Shown here piece by piece: positions 51,027 through 62,919 of a stretch of DNA of 64,000 bases. The notes under the pieces are model-generated. The model saw nothing but the letters and a program-made list of their open reading frames with translations, made no database searches and was not told where the DNA came from. A program made the translations under genes and the position numbers. Position 1 is the stretch's first letter. Every line of letters begins with the position of its first letter. This DNA is from Prorocentrum cordatum (Eukaryota; Sar; Dinophyceae; Prorocentrales; Prorocentraceae), in the NCBI GenBank assembly GCA_963575745.1, contig CAUYUJ010003425.1, positions 37,501 to 101,500 of the forward strand. The letters run 5' to 3'.

Positions 51027-51982
51027 GAAAACAATCTCCTTCGAGCTCCCCGGGGGCCCCTACAAGCCACAGCCCCCCAGGGGGAGGGGGGGCAAGGAGG
51101 GGAGGGGGGGGGGGGCAGGCAGCGGCGCGAGCAGCCTCTCGAGCAGGAGACGAACGAGGGGATTGCCTGCAGCCTGAACCATGGCCTGAGCGCGCGCTGG
51201 CGGCTCCTGCTCCAATCCAAGGAGCCCCCGGTGCCCAGCGCAGCTGAGGTGCATGTTTAGCAAGGCCCCCGGGGCAGCAAATCACGCGCGACATGCCTGC
51301 GCCTGTGACAAACCGCGCTGGAACTGCCTGTCCTGCGGCCACTGACCGGCCGCAACAGCACCGACGACGCGCGCGCGCGCGCCCGCGTTCCTTTAACTTG
51401 GCCATGCTGGACTGCACAGGTGCAAGAGAGGGGCCCTGCTGGAACTCAAGCACCTGGAGGTGATCAGCCACCTTGCACCAGAGCCAACTTTCAACAATGG
51501 TGCCCAGAGCTTTCTTGACGGTCCGCGGACACAACTCTTCAACGGAGAAAACGCCCACGCTGGAATGATTTCACGCGAAACCGTTCATACGAATGCCGTG
51601 ACGGAGCGCCGCGGCCACGGCAGCAGCGAAAGGGCCGCGGACGCATTGCCATGGCGAGGCGCGCCCCTGGGGTTTCTGCCACGCCCCTGCGAGACCCCGC
51701 TCAACCACGCCCCCCGGCACCCACCCGCCCCAGAGAGAGGAAGCGATGGCGAGGAGAGGAGAGACGTTGAGATCATTCGCAGGATCTAAACGCGCGACTT
51801 GAGACAACTGCAGCATGAGTGCGATGGATCTGCCTGACAAGCGCTGACTTTCAACAGACGCCCGCTGAAAACGAGCTTCCTCGAGCTCGCGCCCGTCGGT
51901 GCCCATCGCCCTTGGCCCATAGGAGGCGGGGGCCTGCGCGGCAGCGCGAACCATGCGACGCACCTAGGAGTCGCGCAACTTC
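51027..51982 (-). pseudogene. LINE 2 connection region, decayed
   Basis: Frames 51571-51963 (130 codons) and 50878-51558 (226 codons) have patches of balanced composition (KKALGTIVESWLWCKVADHL) joined by shifts and a C/G-rich stretch. It lies between the thumb and RNase H of the same element. Confidence 0.45.
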
Positions 51983-52440
51983 TCAGCCAGCATGAGAACC
52001 TTCGTGGCGCACTATTGCAGTGACGCGCCTGCCCTTCCTTGCGCGACGCTTGATCGCGCCGCCTGCTGCGTAGGCCACGCCGAGATTGCGCTCTGACTGT
52101 GCGCTGGGAACTCTCATAGCACGGAGCGCAGCGGCCAGCTGTGCACGCAGCCGAGGGCAGGACGCAAGCACCCGAGACTTGGGCTTGCTGACTGGAAGAT
52201 GGATGGCATCGAGCTCATCGCGCACCACGCGCGTAGCCTGGCACAAAATATCTCGCACCTGCTCGGAGGAACCAACCTCGCGCAACCCCGCGTCGTCAAC
52301 GAACACCCATATCTGCATCCCCGAGCGGCGCGGAGCGGAAGCGCGGTCTGCACCGTGCCGAGCAGAGCGAGCAACACTAACTGCAGCATGACGGTAGCAA
52401 AATGACAACCTGGCAGCACGGCTTCCTCGGTGAGAATGGG
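51983..52440 (-). pseudogene. LINE 2 reverse transcriptase, motif C and thumb
   Basis: The frame carries IWVFVDDAGLREVG (about 52270-52315), an FVDD catalytic box with both Asp present. LPVSKPKSRVLASCPRLRAQL and SERNLGVAYAAGGAIKRR follow, the usual K-x-x-x-L and LG-x-x-Y/F motifs of non-LTR reverse transcriptase thumbs. The residues before motif C are from AT-rich DNA, not from the enzyme. Confidence 0.75.
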
Positions 52441-52640
52441 CGCTATAATAATTAATAAGATACAATAAGATACAATAACATACTATCATATAAGATAAGA
52501 CGAGATACTATGATATACTATCATAGAATAATCCACACTATACTACAGTACAATATAATACCATATAATAAAATAATACAGTATATTATACATTTATAAA
52601 AAAAAGAGTATAGTATATGATGATATAACTTAGTATGCTA
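52441..52640. other. AT-rich segment, TATACTATCATA words
   Basis: Very AT-rich degenerate repeats (GATACAATAA, ATACTATCATA). It separates the truncated LINE 2 from the ATC tract. Confidence 0.7.
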
Positions 52641-54180
<1,540 letters not shown>

Positions 54181-54515
54181 CACTCCCCATGCTCTCCTCC
54201 TCCTCCCCATCCCCTCCTCCCGCCCCTCCGAGGGTGCACGGGAGCCACCTGCCAGGTACGCGGGACAACCACAAACAACCACGGAATAACTACGGGACAC
54301 TTCTGGAACACTCCCTGGGAATGCCCCCTGGGTGTCCCGCGATCGGGGGACCCGACCCAGCCCTGGCCAACTGAACGGGACACCTCTCGCCGCCGCGCGG
54401 CCTCGATCGCTTCGCCCAGGCGCGCGACGCGAACCGAGACAGAAGCCGAACTTCCAGTTGGCGGCACCGCGTCAGGCTGCGACCTCATCCCCCCAACGTC
54501 CAGTGGTCGTGCACT
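54181..54515. other. No gene recognised
   Basis: GC-rich. CGGGACA words recur near 54260-54390. Confidence 0.4.
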
Positions 54516-55040
54516 CCGGGCTGCTCCGATGTTTTCGCTGCGTGGGCCCTGGGAGGCCGGACCGCCTCCCTGGAGCTGGTGTGCCGTCCGGAATCGGTTC
54601 TGGACGCTCCGGAGGCCCAGCGAGGGCCCCCCGAGGCCGAAAACGGCCAAAAACCGGCCGTTCCAACTTTTTCGGAGCGTCGGATCTCTAGGCTGGTGCG
54701 TACCCGCGCCGATACTGCAGCGCATGACTGCGCGCCGGCTCTGTCTGCGTCCTGCTTCGCCGACGCATGCCGTATCCGTCGGGGGCGGGGGGCAGGCCTG
54801 GCCCTGCAGCACAAACTACTTCCTCGCCCAGGTACCATACCAACGGATGGCTTCGACAAATGTCTCGTCATTTACCTCGCCACTTGCCTCCATCGGCTTC
54901 ACCTCCCCAGATCCCCGACGTCGTCACTTCTTGACAGCGTAGACCCCCAAGGTCTGGACATCTTGCCCCAGGCTGGGTTCTGACCGAGACCCGTTTTCGA
55001 CAGCCCCAGAACCCGGCAAGGGCCCCTGGAGGCAGAAATC
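54516..55040. repeat. GC-rich dispersed repeat family C, copies 1-2
   Basis: 54593-54662 and 54975-55035 share a CCGGAAYCGGTTYTGGACG / GACCCGTTTTCGACAGCCC start and a GGGCCCC-GGAGGC-GAAA end. Similar segments occur at 57884-57955 and 59268-59335. Purely non-coding as far as I can see. Confidence 0.5.
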
Positions 55041-56095
55041 CGCAAATTGCAGCCCGCCATCGCAATTTCTCGAGGCAGCCGCAAGCCAACGGCGTTAGTT
55101 ACAGATCTACTGCACGTGGTCTGCGGATACGGAGCCACGGTCGCTTAGCCATCAAAGGTGCAGGAGGCCAACAACTGGCCAAGCAGCAAGCAACACGCAG
55201 CAACATCCAACCGCATGGGAAACAGGATCGGAACAAGAGAGCGTCGTTGCTTGCTTTGCCTGGAGTGGGGATGCTGGGTTGGGCCCCCTGGCCACTGGGA
55301 CGACGAAGCGACCATGGCTCTGGCAAGTCGGGTGAAACAGTGTGGAAGAAATCACCTCGCACAAAAACTTGCACCCTCTACCTGGATGAAAGTGAAACGC
55401 TCGTGCAGTCACAGCCTGACCTGGGCAGCGAAGTCCCGCGACCCAGGCCGCGCGGACGAGTCGCATTCGCACGCCCTCGGCTTCGCGGAGGGGGTGAAGC
55501 AGCTATCTCTCTCATCTCCTTTGAGAAGGAGGATCTGAGCCAGCCTCCCAGAGGAAGAAGGAGGAAAGATAGAAAGGATTGAGACTGGGGTCCCACAACA
55601 ATGCGGCGCCAGACCGTGGTGACCCCCAAAACGATCCAAACAAAAAAAAAAAAAAAACTCAGCACGGCCGGCCGCCGCACCGGTTTTGGGACCTGGAGGG
55701 CCCCAGCCGCCCAAGACGTCCTCGGAGAACAGCCCGAGCCCCAGAGCCGTGCGGCCGCCCCGAATCCACTTTGGTGGCCGCCGAGGAGAAGAGGCAGGCG
55801 AGCGGGTGGCAATGGGGGGGGGCCCACACGAGGGGTGAAGACAAGGACACTAAAGGGGCCCTTCAGGGCCCCTTGGAGCCAGCGAGTGCCGAAAAGGAGC
55901 CCTAAAGGAACCCTTTAGGGCCATTTTCTTCGCCGCGTCAACCCCCATTACCACCCGCCCGAGGCAGGAGAAAGGAACCTCCCCGGATGTCACCCGGGGT
56001 CCCTGGAAGCCGCAGGGAGTCCAGGGATGCCTCCGTCGACCGAAAGAGCATCAAGACGTGAACGATGACTGGAACCCTCGACCCTCGAACCTCGG
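55041..56095. other. No gene recognised; A15 run at about 55642
   Basis: Frames on both strands lack motifs. The poly-A run (ACAAAAAAAAAAAAAAACTC) is not preceded by a recognisable gene 3' end. Confidence 0.4.
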
Positions 56096-56099
56096 ACAT

Positions 56100-56721
56100 C
56101 ACGAGGAGGAGGAGGAAGAGGAGAAGGAGGACCCACACCTCCGACGTCGTGCTTCGTTTTCTCGGTGCGTGGTCCCTGGAGAGATTTGTAGCCTTCCCCG
56201 GGGGCCGACTCTTCTCCTGCCGAGCCGTCCGTGGACGAGCCGGGAGGCCGCAAGCCGCCCCCAAGACCTGCGAGCTCGCCAGGGGGCAGATCCGCCCTGA
56301 TTGTGGTCAAGATTTTGGAGGCTTGGGCGTGATACTATCGGCGGCGAGCGAGGGGACCCACAAAGACATGCTGGCACTATATGGCGGAGTTCGGAAACCA
56401 TGAGCCTTGAAACGTTTTCGTCTCTTGGAAGGCGCATCTTTTACTTCAGCTGCCTTCCGCCGAGCTTCCGCAAGCTTCCGCAGGCCTCGTTCTACTCCCG
56501 CCGACCTTCCGCCGCCCTTCCGCCGCCTCCTTCCGCCGAGGAAGAGATGACGACCCCTTCGATCCTCGAAGGCAAGGCCTTGGTCTGGAGCGCCTCACAT
56601 GTTCTCCTTGGATGCGCGCGTCCGACCCGACCGTATGGCACACCCATCTTGTAGTACCTCGTTTCCCGAAGAGGTTCTCTGGTGCATATACTAGAGGCTC
56701 TCTCGGTGCGCGCGTTGCCCC
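56100..56721. other. Purine tract and CTTCCGC minisatellite, no gene
   Basis: GAGGAGGA at 56102-56135. CTTCCGC and CCTTCCGCCG repeated about nine times at 56453-56540. The remainder shows nothing. Confidence 0.6.
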
Positions 56722-56908
56722 TGGGGTTAAGTCGGGCCTGTCCCCCTACAGGGGGATTTTCGACGAAAAATAAACAATACCCCCAAAATGGTCCAAAAAT
56801 AATCCAAAAATAGTCTGGGGACTATTTTTTGAATATGTTTTGACCTTTTTGGGGTATGTTTTGTCGTCGAAAATCCCCCTGTAGGGGGACGCGCCCGACT
56901 TAACCCTG
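56722..56908. mobile_element. MITE-like hairpin, AAGTCGGGC family, copy 2
   Basis: The two halves are inverted copies: GGGTTAAGTCGGGC, TGTCCCCCTACAGGGGGA and TTTTCGACGA on the left recur in reverse on the right (GTCGAAAATCCCCC, TGTAGGGGGACGCGCCCG, ACTTAACCC). The centre (AAATAGTCTGGGGACTATTT) is also palindromic, so the whole 187 bases can fold into one hairpin. No coding capacity. The ends match the element at 44309-44457. Confidence 0.85.
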
Positions 56909-56984
56909 GGGGGGGGGCGACGCAGACGCAGTATCAGTATGTTTGGGGGGTGCCGCCGACGCGAGAGGGGGGAATGAGCAGGAG

Positions 56985-57737
56985 GAAGGAGAAGGCCCTC
57001 TCGGAAGGCGGCAGGGCTTCTCAGAGGCCCTCCGCGTCTTTGGGGGAAGGCTCAGAAAACCTCTCAGAAACCCCCGAGAATTTCCGAGCCTCCTGTGAAG
57101 GCCAGCCCCCTCTCGCTTCCCCTCCAGGTTGGCTGCCGAATTCAACCCACCACACGTGAACCCTACCACGGCACGTTAGATCTCTGAAACCCAAGCGGGG
57201 TTGTCCGACAACCCAGCGTCGATCGGACCTGCAGGGGGGTGCAGTGGCAGGTCGAGGGTTGCCAAGAGGTGGTCCTGGCCTGAGACGCCCACTGTTCGTC
57301 GCGCCATCCGAACCCCTGCGCCCCTGGGGCCTCGAGAGGGATGCTCTGGAATCCGCCTGGGCCTCCCCGGAGAAACTGGGGCCACCCTGGCTCAGGGACA
57401 CCCCTGGCAACGCCCGAGACTGGGAGGAGCAGGAGCAGCAGGAGCAACAGCCGTGGACATCCGACGGTGTGTCGTGTTCAGCCCGCGGCCCCAGAGGATT
57501 CGTTAAACTTTGTTGTTTCATGTTTGTTGTTTTGTCCATGACTTTTTACCCGCAAAACATCAAAAACCTGTGTTTAACCCGCGGCCCCAGAGAACTCGAC
57601 CCCTTCTCCAGGGGGTGCCGCTTCGTCCCGGACCCGCTTGCGGCGGCCGAGGAGCCCGACACGGGACCATCGAGGCCGACAAGATCATCTGTGGTCTGGG
57701 CTTGGGGAGGGGGCGGCAGGAGGATCGAGGCTGAGCA

Positions 57738-57774
<37 letters not shown>

Positions 57775-58052
57775 GGTCGAAGCGCGGGGATCGAGGCTCG
57801 AGGTTGGGGAGAAGGACCGAGACATTCCGCGCATGGGCCCCCCCAAGCCCCCGACATCTCGACGCCTTCCCCGCGGGCCGGCTTTCCATCCCGAACCGTT
57901 CTCTGCGGCCCCGGGAGGCCCGAATGACCGGCCCCCAGAGGCCGAAGAGATGACGACCAACCAGCCGCCTCGGATTTTCTCGAGACATCAGACGCCCGCG
58001 GAGGAGGAGAAAGAGGAGGGCCACATGCGGGAACTCCACACCCCGCGTAATA
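56985..58052. repeat. GC-rich composite repeat, copy 1; (CAG)n at 57738
   Basis: 56985-57140 matches 59625-59800 (GGCTTCTC, GGCTCAGAAA-CC-CTCAGA, GCC-CCCCCTCTC-CTTCC) and 57568-57680 matches 59858-59970 (CGCGGCC, CCAGGGGG, GCGCCTTCGTCC). A (CAG)n run of about 12 units lies at 57737-57772. 57884-57955 is a family C copy. No protein recognised. Confidence 0.55.
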
Positions 58053-58148
58053 CAGTAGGGGCTCGACCACAAAAAACCTTGCACCAGAAACCCAACCCTG
58101 GAACCCCAGGACGTCCCTTGATTCTCGTAGTGGGAACGTCACGCTGTC
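58053..58148 (+). repeat. Dispersed repeat family A, copy 3
   Basis: GGCTCGACCACAAAAAACC, AGAAACCCAACCCTGGA, CCCAGGACGTCC and GGGAACGTCACGCTGTCC match 1819-1913 in order. It directly precedes the CCACTGTCCCC minisatellite. Confidence 0.7.
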
Positions 58149-58975
58149 CAAAGTGTCCCCACTGTTACCACCACCGTCCCCACTGACCCCACCAGTGCCC
58201 CCACCACTGTCGCACTGTCCCCACTGTCCCCACCACTGTTCCCACCACGGTCCCACTCTCCCCACTTTCCCCACGGTCCCCACCACTGTCCCACTGTCCC
58301 ACTGTCCCCACTGTACCTCTGTCCCATTGTCCCACCACCGTCCTCACCACTGTCCCCACCACCACTGTCACCACCACTGTCCCACTGTCCCCACCACATT
58401 TCCACTGTCTCCACACCACTGTCCCCACCACCACCGTCCCCACCACTGTCCCACAGTCCCCACCACTGTCCCACTGTCCCCACTGTTCCCACCATTGTTC
58501 CCGCTGTCCCCACCAGTGCCCCCACCAGTGTCTCACTGTCCCCACTCTGCCCACCACTGTCCCACCACGGTCCCACTCTCCCCACTTTCCCCACGGTCCC
58601 AACCACTGTCCCACTGTCCCCACTGTTCCCACCACTGTCCCACTGTCCCCAGTCCCCGCTGCTGTCCCACTTTGCTGTCCCACTGTCTCCACTGTCCCCA
58701 CCACTGTCCCACTGTCCCCACTGTCCCCACCACTCTCCCCACAGTACTACTGTCCCACCACCGTCCTCACCACCGCCTTCACCGCTGTGCCCACCACTAC
58801 GGTCCCCACCACTGTCCCACTGTCCCCACCACTGTCCCGCTGTCCCCTCACCACTGTCCCCACCACCACCGTCCCCACCACTGCCCGCACTGCTGTCCCA
58901 GTGTCCCCACACCACTGTCCCCACCACCACCTTCCCCACCAGTGTCCCAGTATCCCCACAACTGTCCAACTGTCC
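58149..58975. repeat. CCACTGTCCCCA minisatellite
   Basis: About 830 bases of CCACTGTCCC, CCACCACTGTCCCC and CCCCACTTTCCC units with block structure. One block (CCACGGTCCCACTCTCCCCA) recurs at 58250 and 58566. Frames of 314 (plus) and 276 (minus) codons are products of the repeat. Confidence 0.95.
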
Positions 58976-59004
58976 GCGGGAATCGTTTGCCGGCGACGAG
59001 GGAG

Positions 59005-59200
59005 GACGGGGTTCGAACTGGTAGTGACGCCCCCCGGGTTTGCGAAGGGGGGGGGGTCGAACCGGTAGTGACCTCCCCCCTTTTCATGATGGGCTGAGGG
59101 GAGGGGGGGGGTTGAACCCGTAGTGACCCCCCTCGGTTTTCGAGGGGGGAAGGGGGACGGGTTGGGAACCCCCCATGACCCCCCCCAGTTTTCCGCAGAG
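59005..59200. repeat. GGTTCGAACCGGTAGTGAC tandem repeat
   Basis: Four units of about 50 bases start near 59011, 59056, 59109 and 59157, each with a G-run, TTGAAC/TCGAAC and GTAGTGACC-CCCC. The TTCGAAC words resemble a tRNA T-loop, but there is no tRNA around them. Confidence 0.75.
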
Positions 59201-60035
59201 CACGCTCCTTCCAAAATCAAGGCGTCGCATGTCTCTGTCCCCAGAGCTCCGGACCACCTCTCGGGGACCGGCGTTTCACCCTGCACCGCTTTTCGACGGC
59301 CTCGAGGCCTCCTCAGGGCCCCTGGACGCCCAAAATGAAGAAAGGAAAGCCTCGCGCCAGGATCTTCTCGCGACGCGAGGGGGTCTGGGCACAGGGGTGC
59401 CAGGAGAGGCGTCGCAGGTCCAGCAAAGCTCGAGCCCGGCGCTCCGCGCCCTCTCTCCCTCTCGCACGGGCCGGGGGGCAGGGAGGCTCCCAAGGGGGCG
59501 TGGCGAGCGGTCAGATCGACATGGCCCCGATGGAGCGGGCGCTTCGCCTGCCGCCGGAGCTGCTCGGCACCTCTCGGCGGCGCGCAGAAGGGTCGGCGGC
59601 GAGCGAGGGTGGCGAGCGAGGAGGAGAAGGGGCCCCCTCAGAGGGCAAAAGGGGCTTCTCGGGAGCCCTCCGGCCTTCCCAGAAGTCTTCTGCCTCTTCG
59701 GGGAGGGCTCAGAAAGCCGTTCAGAGGGCCCGAGAACTGCCGAGCCTTCCCAGAAGGCCCGCCCCCTCTCACTTCCCCCCCGCGGGCTCGCCGCCGAACG
59801 GGGGGGTGCGCCCACCTGGGGGCGGCCTTCGCATGCCGTCACGTCCAGCGATGTGGTGTTTTGATCCGCGGCCGCGGCTCCGGCGGTGTCCCCGGGGGCA
59901 GCGCCTTCGTCCAGGGAGGCCGTTGCCGATGGCCCCGCGGCCCGACGAGTGGCCCCTGGCGGCCGAGATTGGAGGAAAAACACTGGGATTGTACGAATGA
60001 AATGTAGCACGCCGCAGTTGCGGAGATGAGTGAGG
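59201..60035. repeat. GC-rich composite repeat, copy 2, no gene
   Basis: Family C copy at 59268-59335, then 59625-59800 and 59858-59970 matching 56985-57140 and 57568-57680. Frames are Arg/Gly/Pro-rich without motifs. Confidence 0.5.
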
Positions 60036-60041
60036 GGGCGG

Positions 60042-60125
60042 GCGCGGGTGGGTCGCGGGTGGGTCGCGGGTGGGGCGCGGGATGGGTCGCGGGTTGGGTC
60101 GCGGGTTGGGTCGCGGGCGAGAACG

Positions 60126-60185
<60 letters not shown>

Positions 60186-60192
60186 GCAACAA
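60042..60192. repeat. GGGTCGCGGGT minisatellite then (AAC)n
   Basis: Seven units of GGGTCGCGGGT/TGGGTCGCGGGT at 60046-60120, then AAC triplets at 60124-60186. 60193-60560 is unique with no gene recognised; the minus frame 60267-60560 is of balanced composition but unknown. Confidence 0.92.
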
Positions 60193-60564
60193 TCAGTTTA
60201 CCCTCATGCGCGATGCTTCCACACGCAGCATGCGACCATCATGACAACCACCCCCATCATGGGGGATTATTGTTCTATCACGGGGGTCCGATATTCCCAG
60301 ATCTCCCGCCCAATGAGGTCATGCAAACACCTCCGAGGAATTTCTACATATCCCGCCTCGAAAACACATGACCGCGCCTTGCTGCGCCGATGCGAGACCG
60401 CCAGTGGAGCCCCAGACAGGGTAAAGCACAAGGAAGCATCGAGCGACAGGATTGCCTTGGTGGAGATGGGGGCTCTCGGCGACGAGGCAAGGACCTGGCC
60501 CTGAACAGAAAGGGAGGAAGGCTCGAGCAGGGCCGCTGGTGTTGCTGGGGGCGGCGCCAATGCT

Positions 60565-61800
60565 GAAGACAGTACGGCGCTAGTCCAACGTAAAATAAAA
60601 CAGAACGAAGTCTCGAGCGGGAGCGCTGGTTTTATTGGGACGGCGGTTGTCGGCGGCGAGGAGGGACACCGCCTTGAGTAAGAAGGGGGGAAGTCTTAAG
60701 CGGGAGCCGTGGTTTTGTCCGGACGGGGGCTGTCGGCGCGAGGAACAGCATCGTCCTGAGGGAGAAAAAAAAAACTCGAGCGGAAGCGTTGTTTTTGCTG
60801 GGAGCGGCGCCCACCGAAAAGAGCGTAGGGCGCCAGTCCAGCGTAAAACGGGAGGAAGTCTCGGGCGGGAGCGCTGGTTTTGTTGGGGCAGCGGTTTTCG
60901 GCGGCGAGGAGGAATACCGCCTTGGGTAAAAACAAGGAGGAAGCCTCGAGCGGGAGCGTTGTTGTTGCTGGGGGCGGCGCCGATGAGAGAAAAAGAAGCG
61001 CGCCAGTCGAAAGTAAAACGGGAGGAAGTCTCGGGCGGAAGCGCTGGTTTTGTCGGGACGACGGTTTTCGGCGGCGAAGAGGAGCTCCGCCTTGAGTAAA
61101 AAGGGAGGAAGCCTCGAGCGGAAGCGCTGTTTTTGCTGGGAGCGGCGCCCACTGAAAAGAGCGTAGGGCGCCTGTCCAGCGTAAAACGGGAGGAAGTCTC
61201 GGGCGGGAGCGCTGCGCTGGTTTTGTTGGGGCGGCGGTTTTCGGCGGCGAGGAGGAACACCGCCTTGAGCAAAAACAAAGAGGAAGCCTCGAGCGGGAGC
61301 GTTGTTGTTGCTGGGGGCGGCGCCGATGAGAGAAAAAGAAGCGCGCCAGTCGAAAGTAAAACGGGAGGAAGTCTCGGGCGGAAGCGCTGGTTTTGTCGGG
61401 ACGACGGTTTTCGGCGGCGAAGAGGAGCTCCGCCTTGAGTAAAAAAGGGAGGAAGCCTCGAGCGGAAGCGCTGTTTTTGCTGGGAGCGGCGCCCACTGAA
61501 AAGAGCGTAGGGCGCCAGTCCAGCGTAAAACAGGAGGAAGTCTCGGGCGGGAGCGCTGGTTTTGTTGGGGCGGCGGTTTTCGGCGGCGAGCAAGAGCACC
61601 GGCTCTAACTAAAAAGAGAAGGAGCCTCGAGCGGGAGCGTTATTGTTGCTGGGGGCGGCGCCGATGACAGAAAAAGAAACGCGCCAGTCCAATATCAAAC
61701 AAGAAGAAATCTTGAGTGGGAGCGTTGATTTTGTTTGGGCGGCGGCTTTCGGCGGCGAGCAAGAGCACCGGCTCTGAATAAGAAGTGAGGAGGTCTCGAG
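60565..61800. repeat. Satellite of about 85-bp units, alternating types
   Basis: Units share AAAAGGGAGGAAGYCTCGAGCGGGAGCG. Type 1 continues GGTTTTGTTGGGGCGGCGGTTTTCGGCGGCGAGGAG. Type 2 continues TGTTTTTGCTGGGAGCGGCGCC and CAGTCCAGCGTAAAA. Type 1 and 2 alternate. A 342-bp higher-order unit is nearly exact (60975-61100 against 61317-61442). Open frames on both strands persist because unit length is near a multiple of three; they encode repeated Arg/Pro/Ser peptides without known function. Confidence 0.93.
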
Positions 61801-61807
61801 CGGGAGC

Positions 61808-61893
61808 GTTGTTGTTGTTGTTGATGCTGTTGCTGTTGCTGTTGTTATTGTTATTGTTGTTGGTGGTGTTGTTGTTGTTGCTGTTGTTGTTGT

Positions 61894-61940
<47 letters not shown>

Positions 61941-62010
61941 TTGTTGTTGTTGTGGTGGTGGTGGTGGTTGTTGTTGTTGTTGGTGGTGGTGGTGTTGTTG
62001 TTGTTGTTTG
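61808..62010. repeat. (GTT/GCT/GGT)n microsatellite
   Basis: GTT triplets mixed with GCT and GGT. Gln/Asn/Thr or Leu/Val runs in the six frames. Confidence 0.95.
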
Positions 62011-62150
62011 GGGGCCCGTTTTGGCGCCCCTCCAAACCGCTCGTAGCCGGCGCCGAGGCGAGAGCGCCAGGGCGTCTGAAGGGGGGTCCAACAATAATTC
62101 GCCGGCCCAACGGGCCAAGGGCATGCTAAGATCTCCGGCAAGTGGTTAAC
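62011..62150. other. Unique segment, no gene
   Basis: Nothing recognised. Confidence 0.4.
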
Positions 62151-62169
62151 AATATTCTAATTCGCGCGC

Positions 62170-62485
62170 GCGGGGCCGCCCCTGGGGGTCCCCGGACACA
62201 AAATACCCCCGGAGAACCCCCGGGACACCCCCGGGACACTCGGATCAGAGATGCCAGACCGGACAATTTTTCGACATCCCTCACGAGGATCGTGGCCTCC
62301 GAGGGGGGCGCAATCGACTACCCCCCCTCCTGACCCAAGAGGTCCCCAAGAGTCCCCCAAGAGGCTGCAGGGGCCCACAAGACGCCGCCACGGAACCCCA
62401 AGAGGCTCCCAAGAGGCCCCCAAGAGGCCTCCAAGAGGCCGAAAAAATACCCCCAAGAGGCCCCAAAGATCGCTGCAGGGCAAGT
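62170..62485. repeat. CCCCGGGACAC and CCAAGAGGCC repeats
   Basis: CCCCGGAGAACCCCCGGGACAC words at 62185-62240, then dense CCAAGAGG units at 62335-62470 (CCCAAGAGGCTCCCAAGAGG). This is the least diverged stretch of the family that also flanks the copia element. Confidence 0.85.
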
Positions 62486-62719
62486 TCAGCTCATTCTTGG
62501 CGATAACAAATACACTCCTGGAGGATCGCTACGAATCGACACGAAGCTGTTCCACGGGGGCCGCTTCAACACAAACATGCCGAACACAACGCCTCAGAAA
62601 AAAAAACGCCGCCCCCTGCAGCTCCGCACTGCCGACGACCACTCAGCCAGTCGACCGCGGTACGCAACGTGGGACGACGGAATGAGCGAAGCGATTGAAT
62701 AATTCTTTAATACTTAACA
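62486..62719. other. Unique segment, no gene
   Basis: No motif recognised. Confidence 0.4.
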
Positions 62720-62768
62720 CTCAACAACAGCGACAACAGCAGCAGCAACAGCAACAACAACAACAAGG
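62720..62768. repeat. (CAA/CAG)n microsatellite
   Basis: CAACAACAG/CAGCAG triplets, 49 bases. Confidence 0.9.
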
Positions 62769-62919
62769 CAACACCGGCCTTCTGGGCCCCATGCCCAGGG
62801 CCTCGTTTACCCGTCGTCCCCACAGAAAGAACACCTGCATTCAGAGGCCCCCTCGGGGCTTGGATAAGGGGGGGGGCACCACACAGCACCGCACGCCCGC
62901 ACCTGTAATACAATCCTAT

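Larger units (their letters stand above)
50201..52440 (-). mobile_element. Non-LTR retrotransposon remnant (LINE 2), 5'-truncated
   Basis: On the minus strand: reverse transcriptase motif C and thumb (51983-52400), a decayed connection region (51030-51980), RNase H (50530-51026) and a short tail. The 5' end stops at about 52440 where AT-rich DNA and then ATC repeat begin, just upstream of motif C. Several frame changes. Confidence 0.7.

Noticed and set aside
55636-55660. Poly-A run as the end of a processed pseudogene
   Set aside because: No gene-like sequence precedes it and no target duplication was seen.
58153-58969. Long frames on both strands (314 and 276 codons)
   Set aside because: They are the two readings of the CCACTGTCCCC minisatellite.
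59005-59160. GGTTCGAAC words suggesting tRNA genes
   Set aside because: They recur as a G-rich tandem repeat and no acceptor, D or anticodon stems can be drawn around them.
60580-61599. Long frame of 339 codons with repeated peptide
   Set aside because: The satellite unit length keeps the frame open; codons follow the DNA repeat with no domain.
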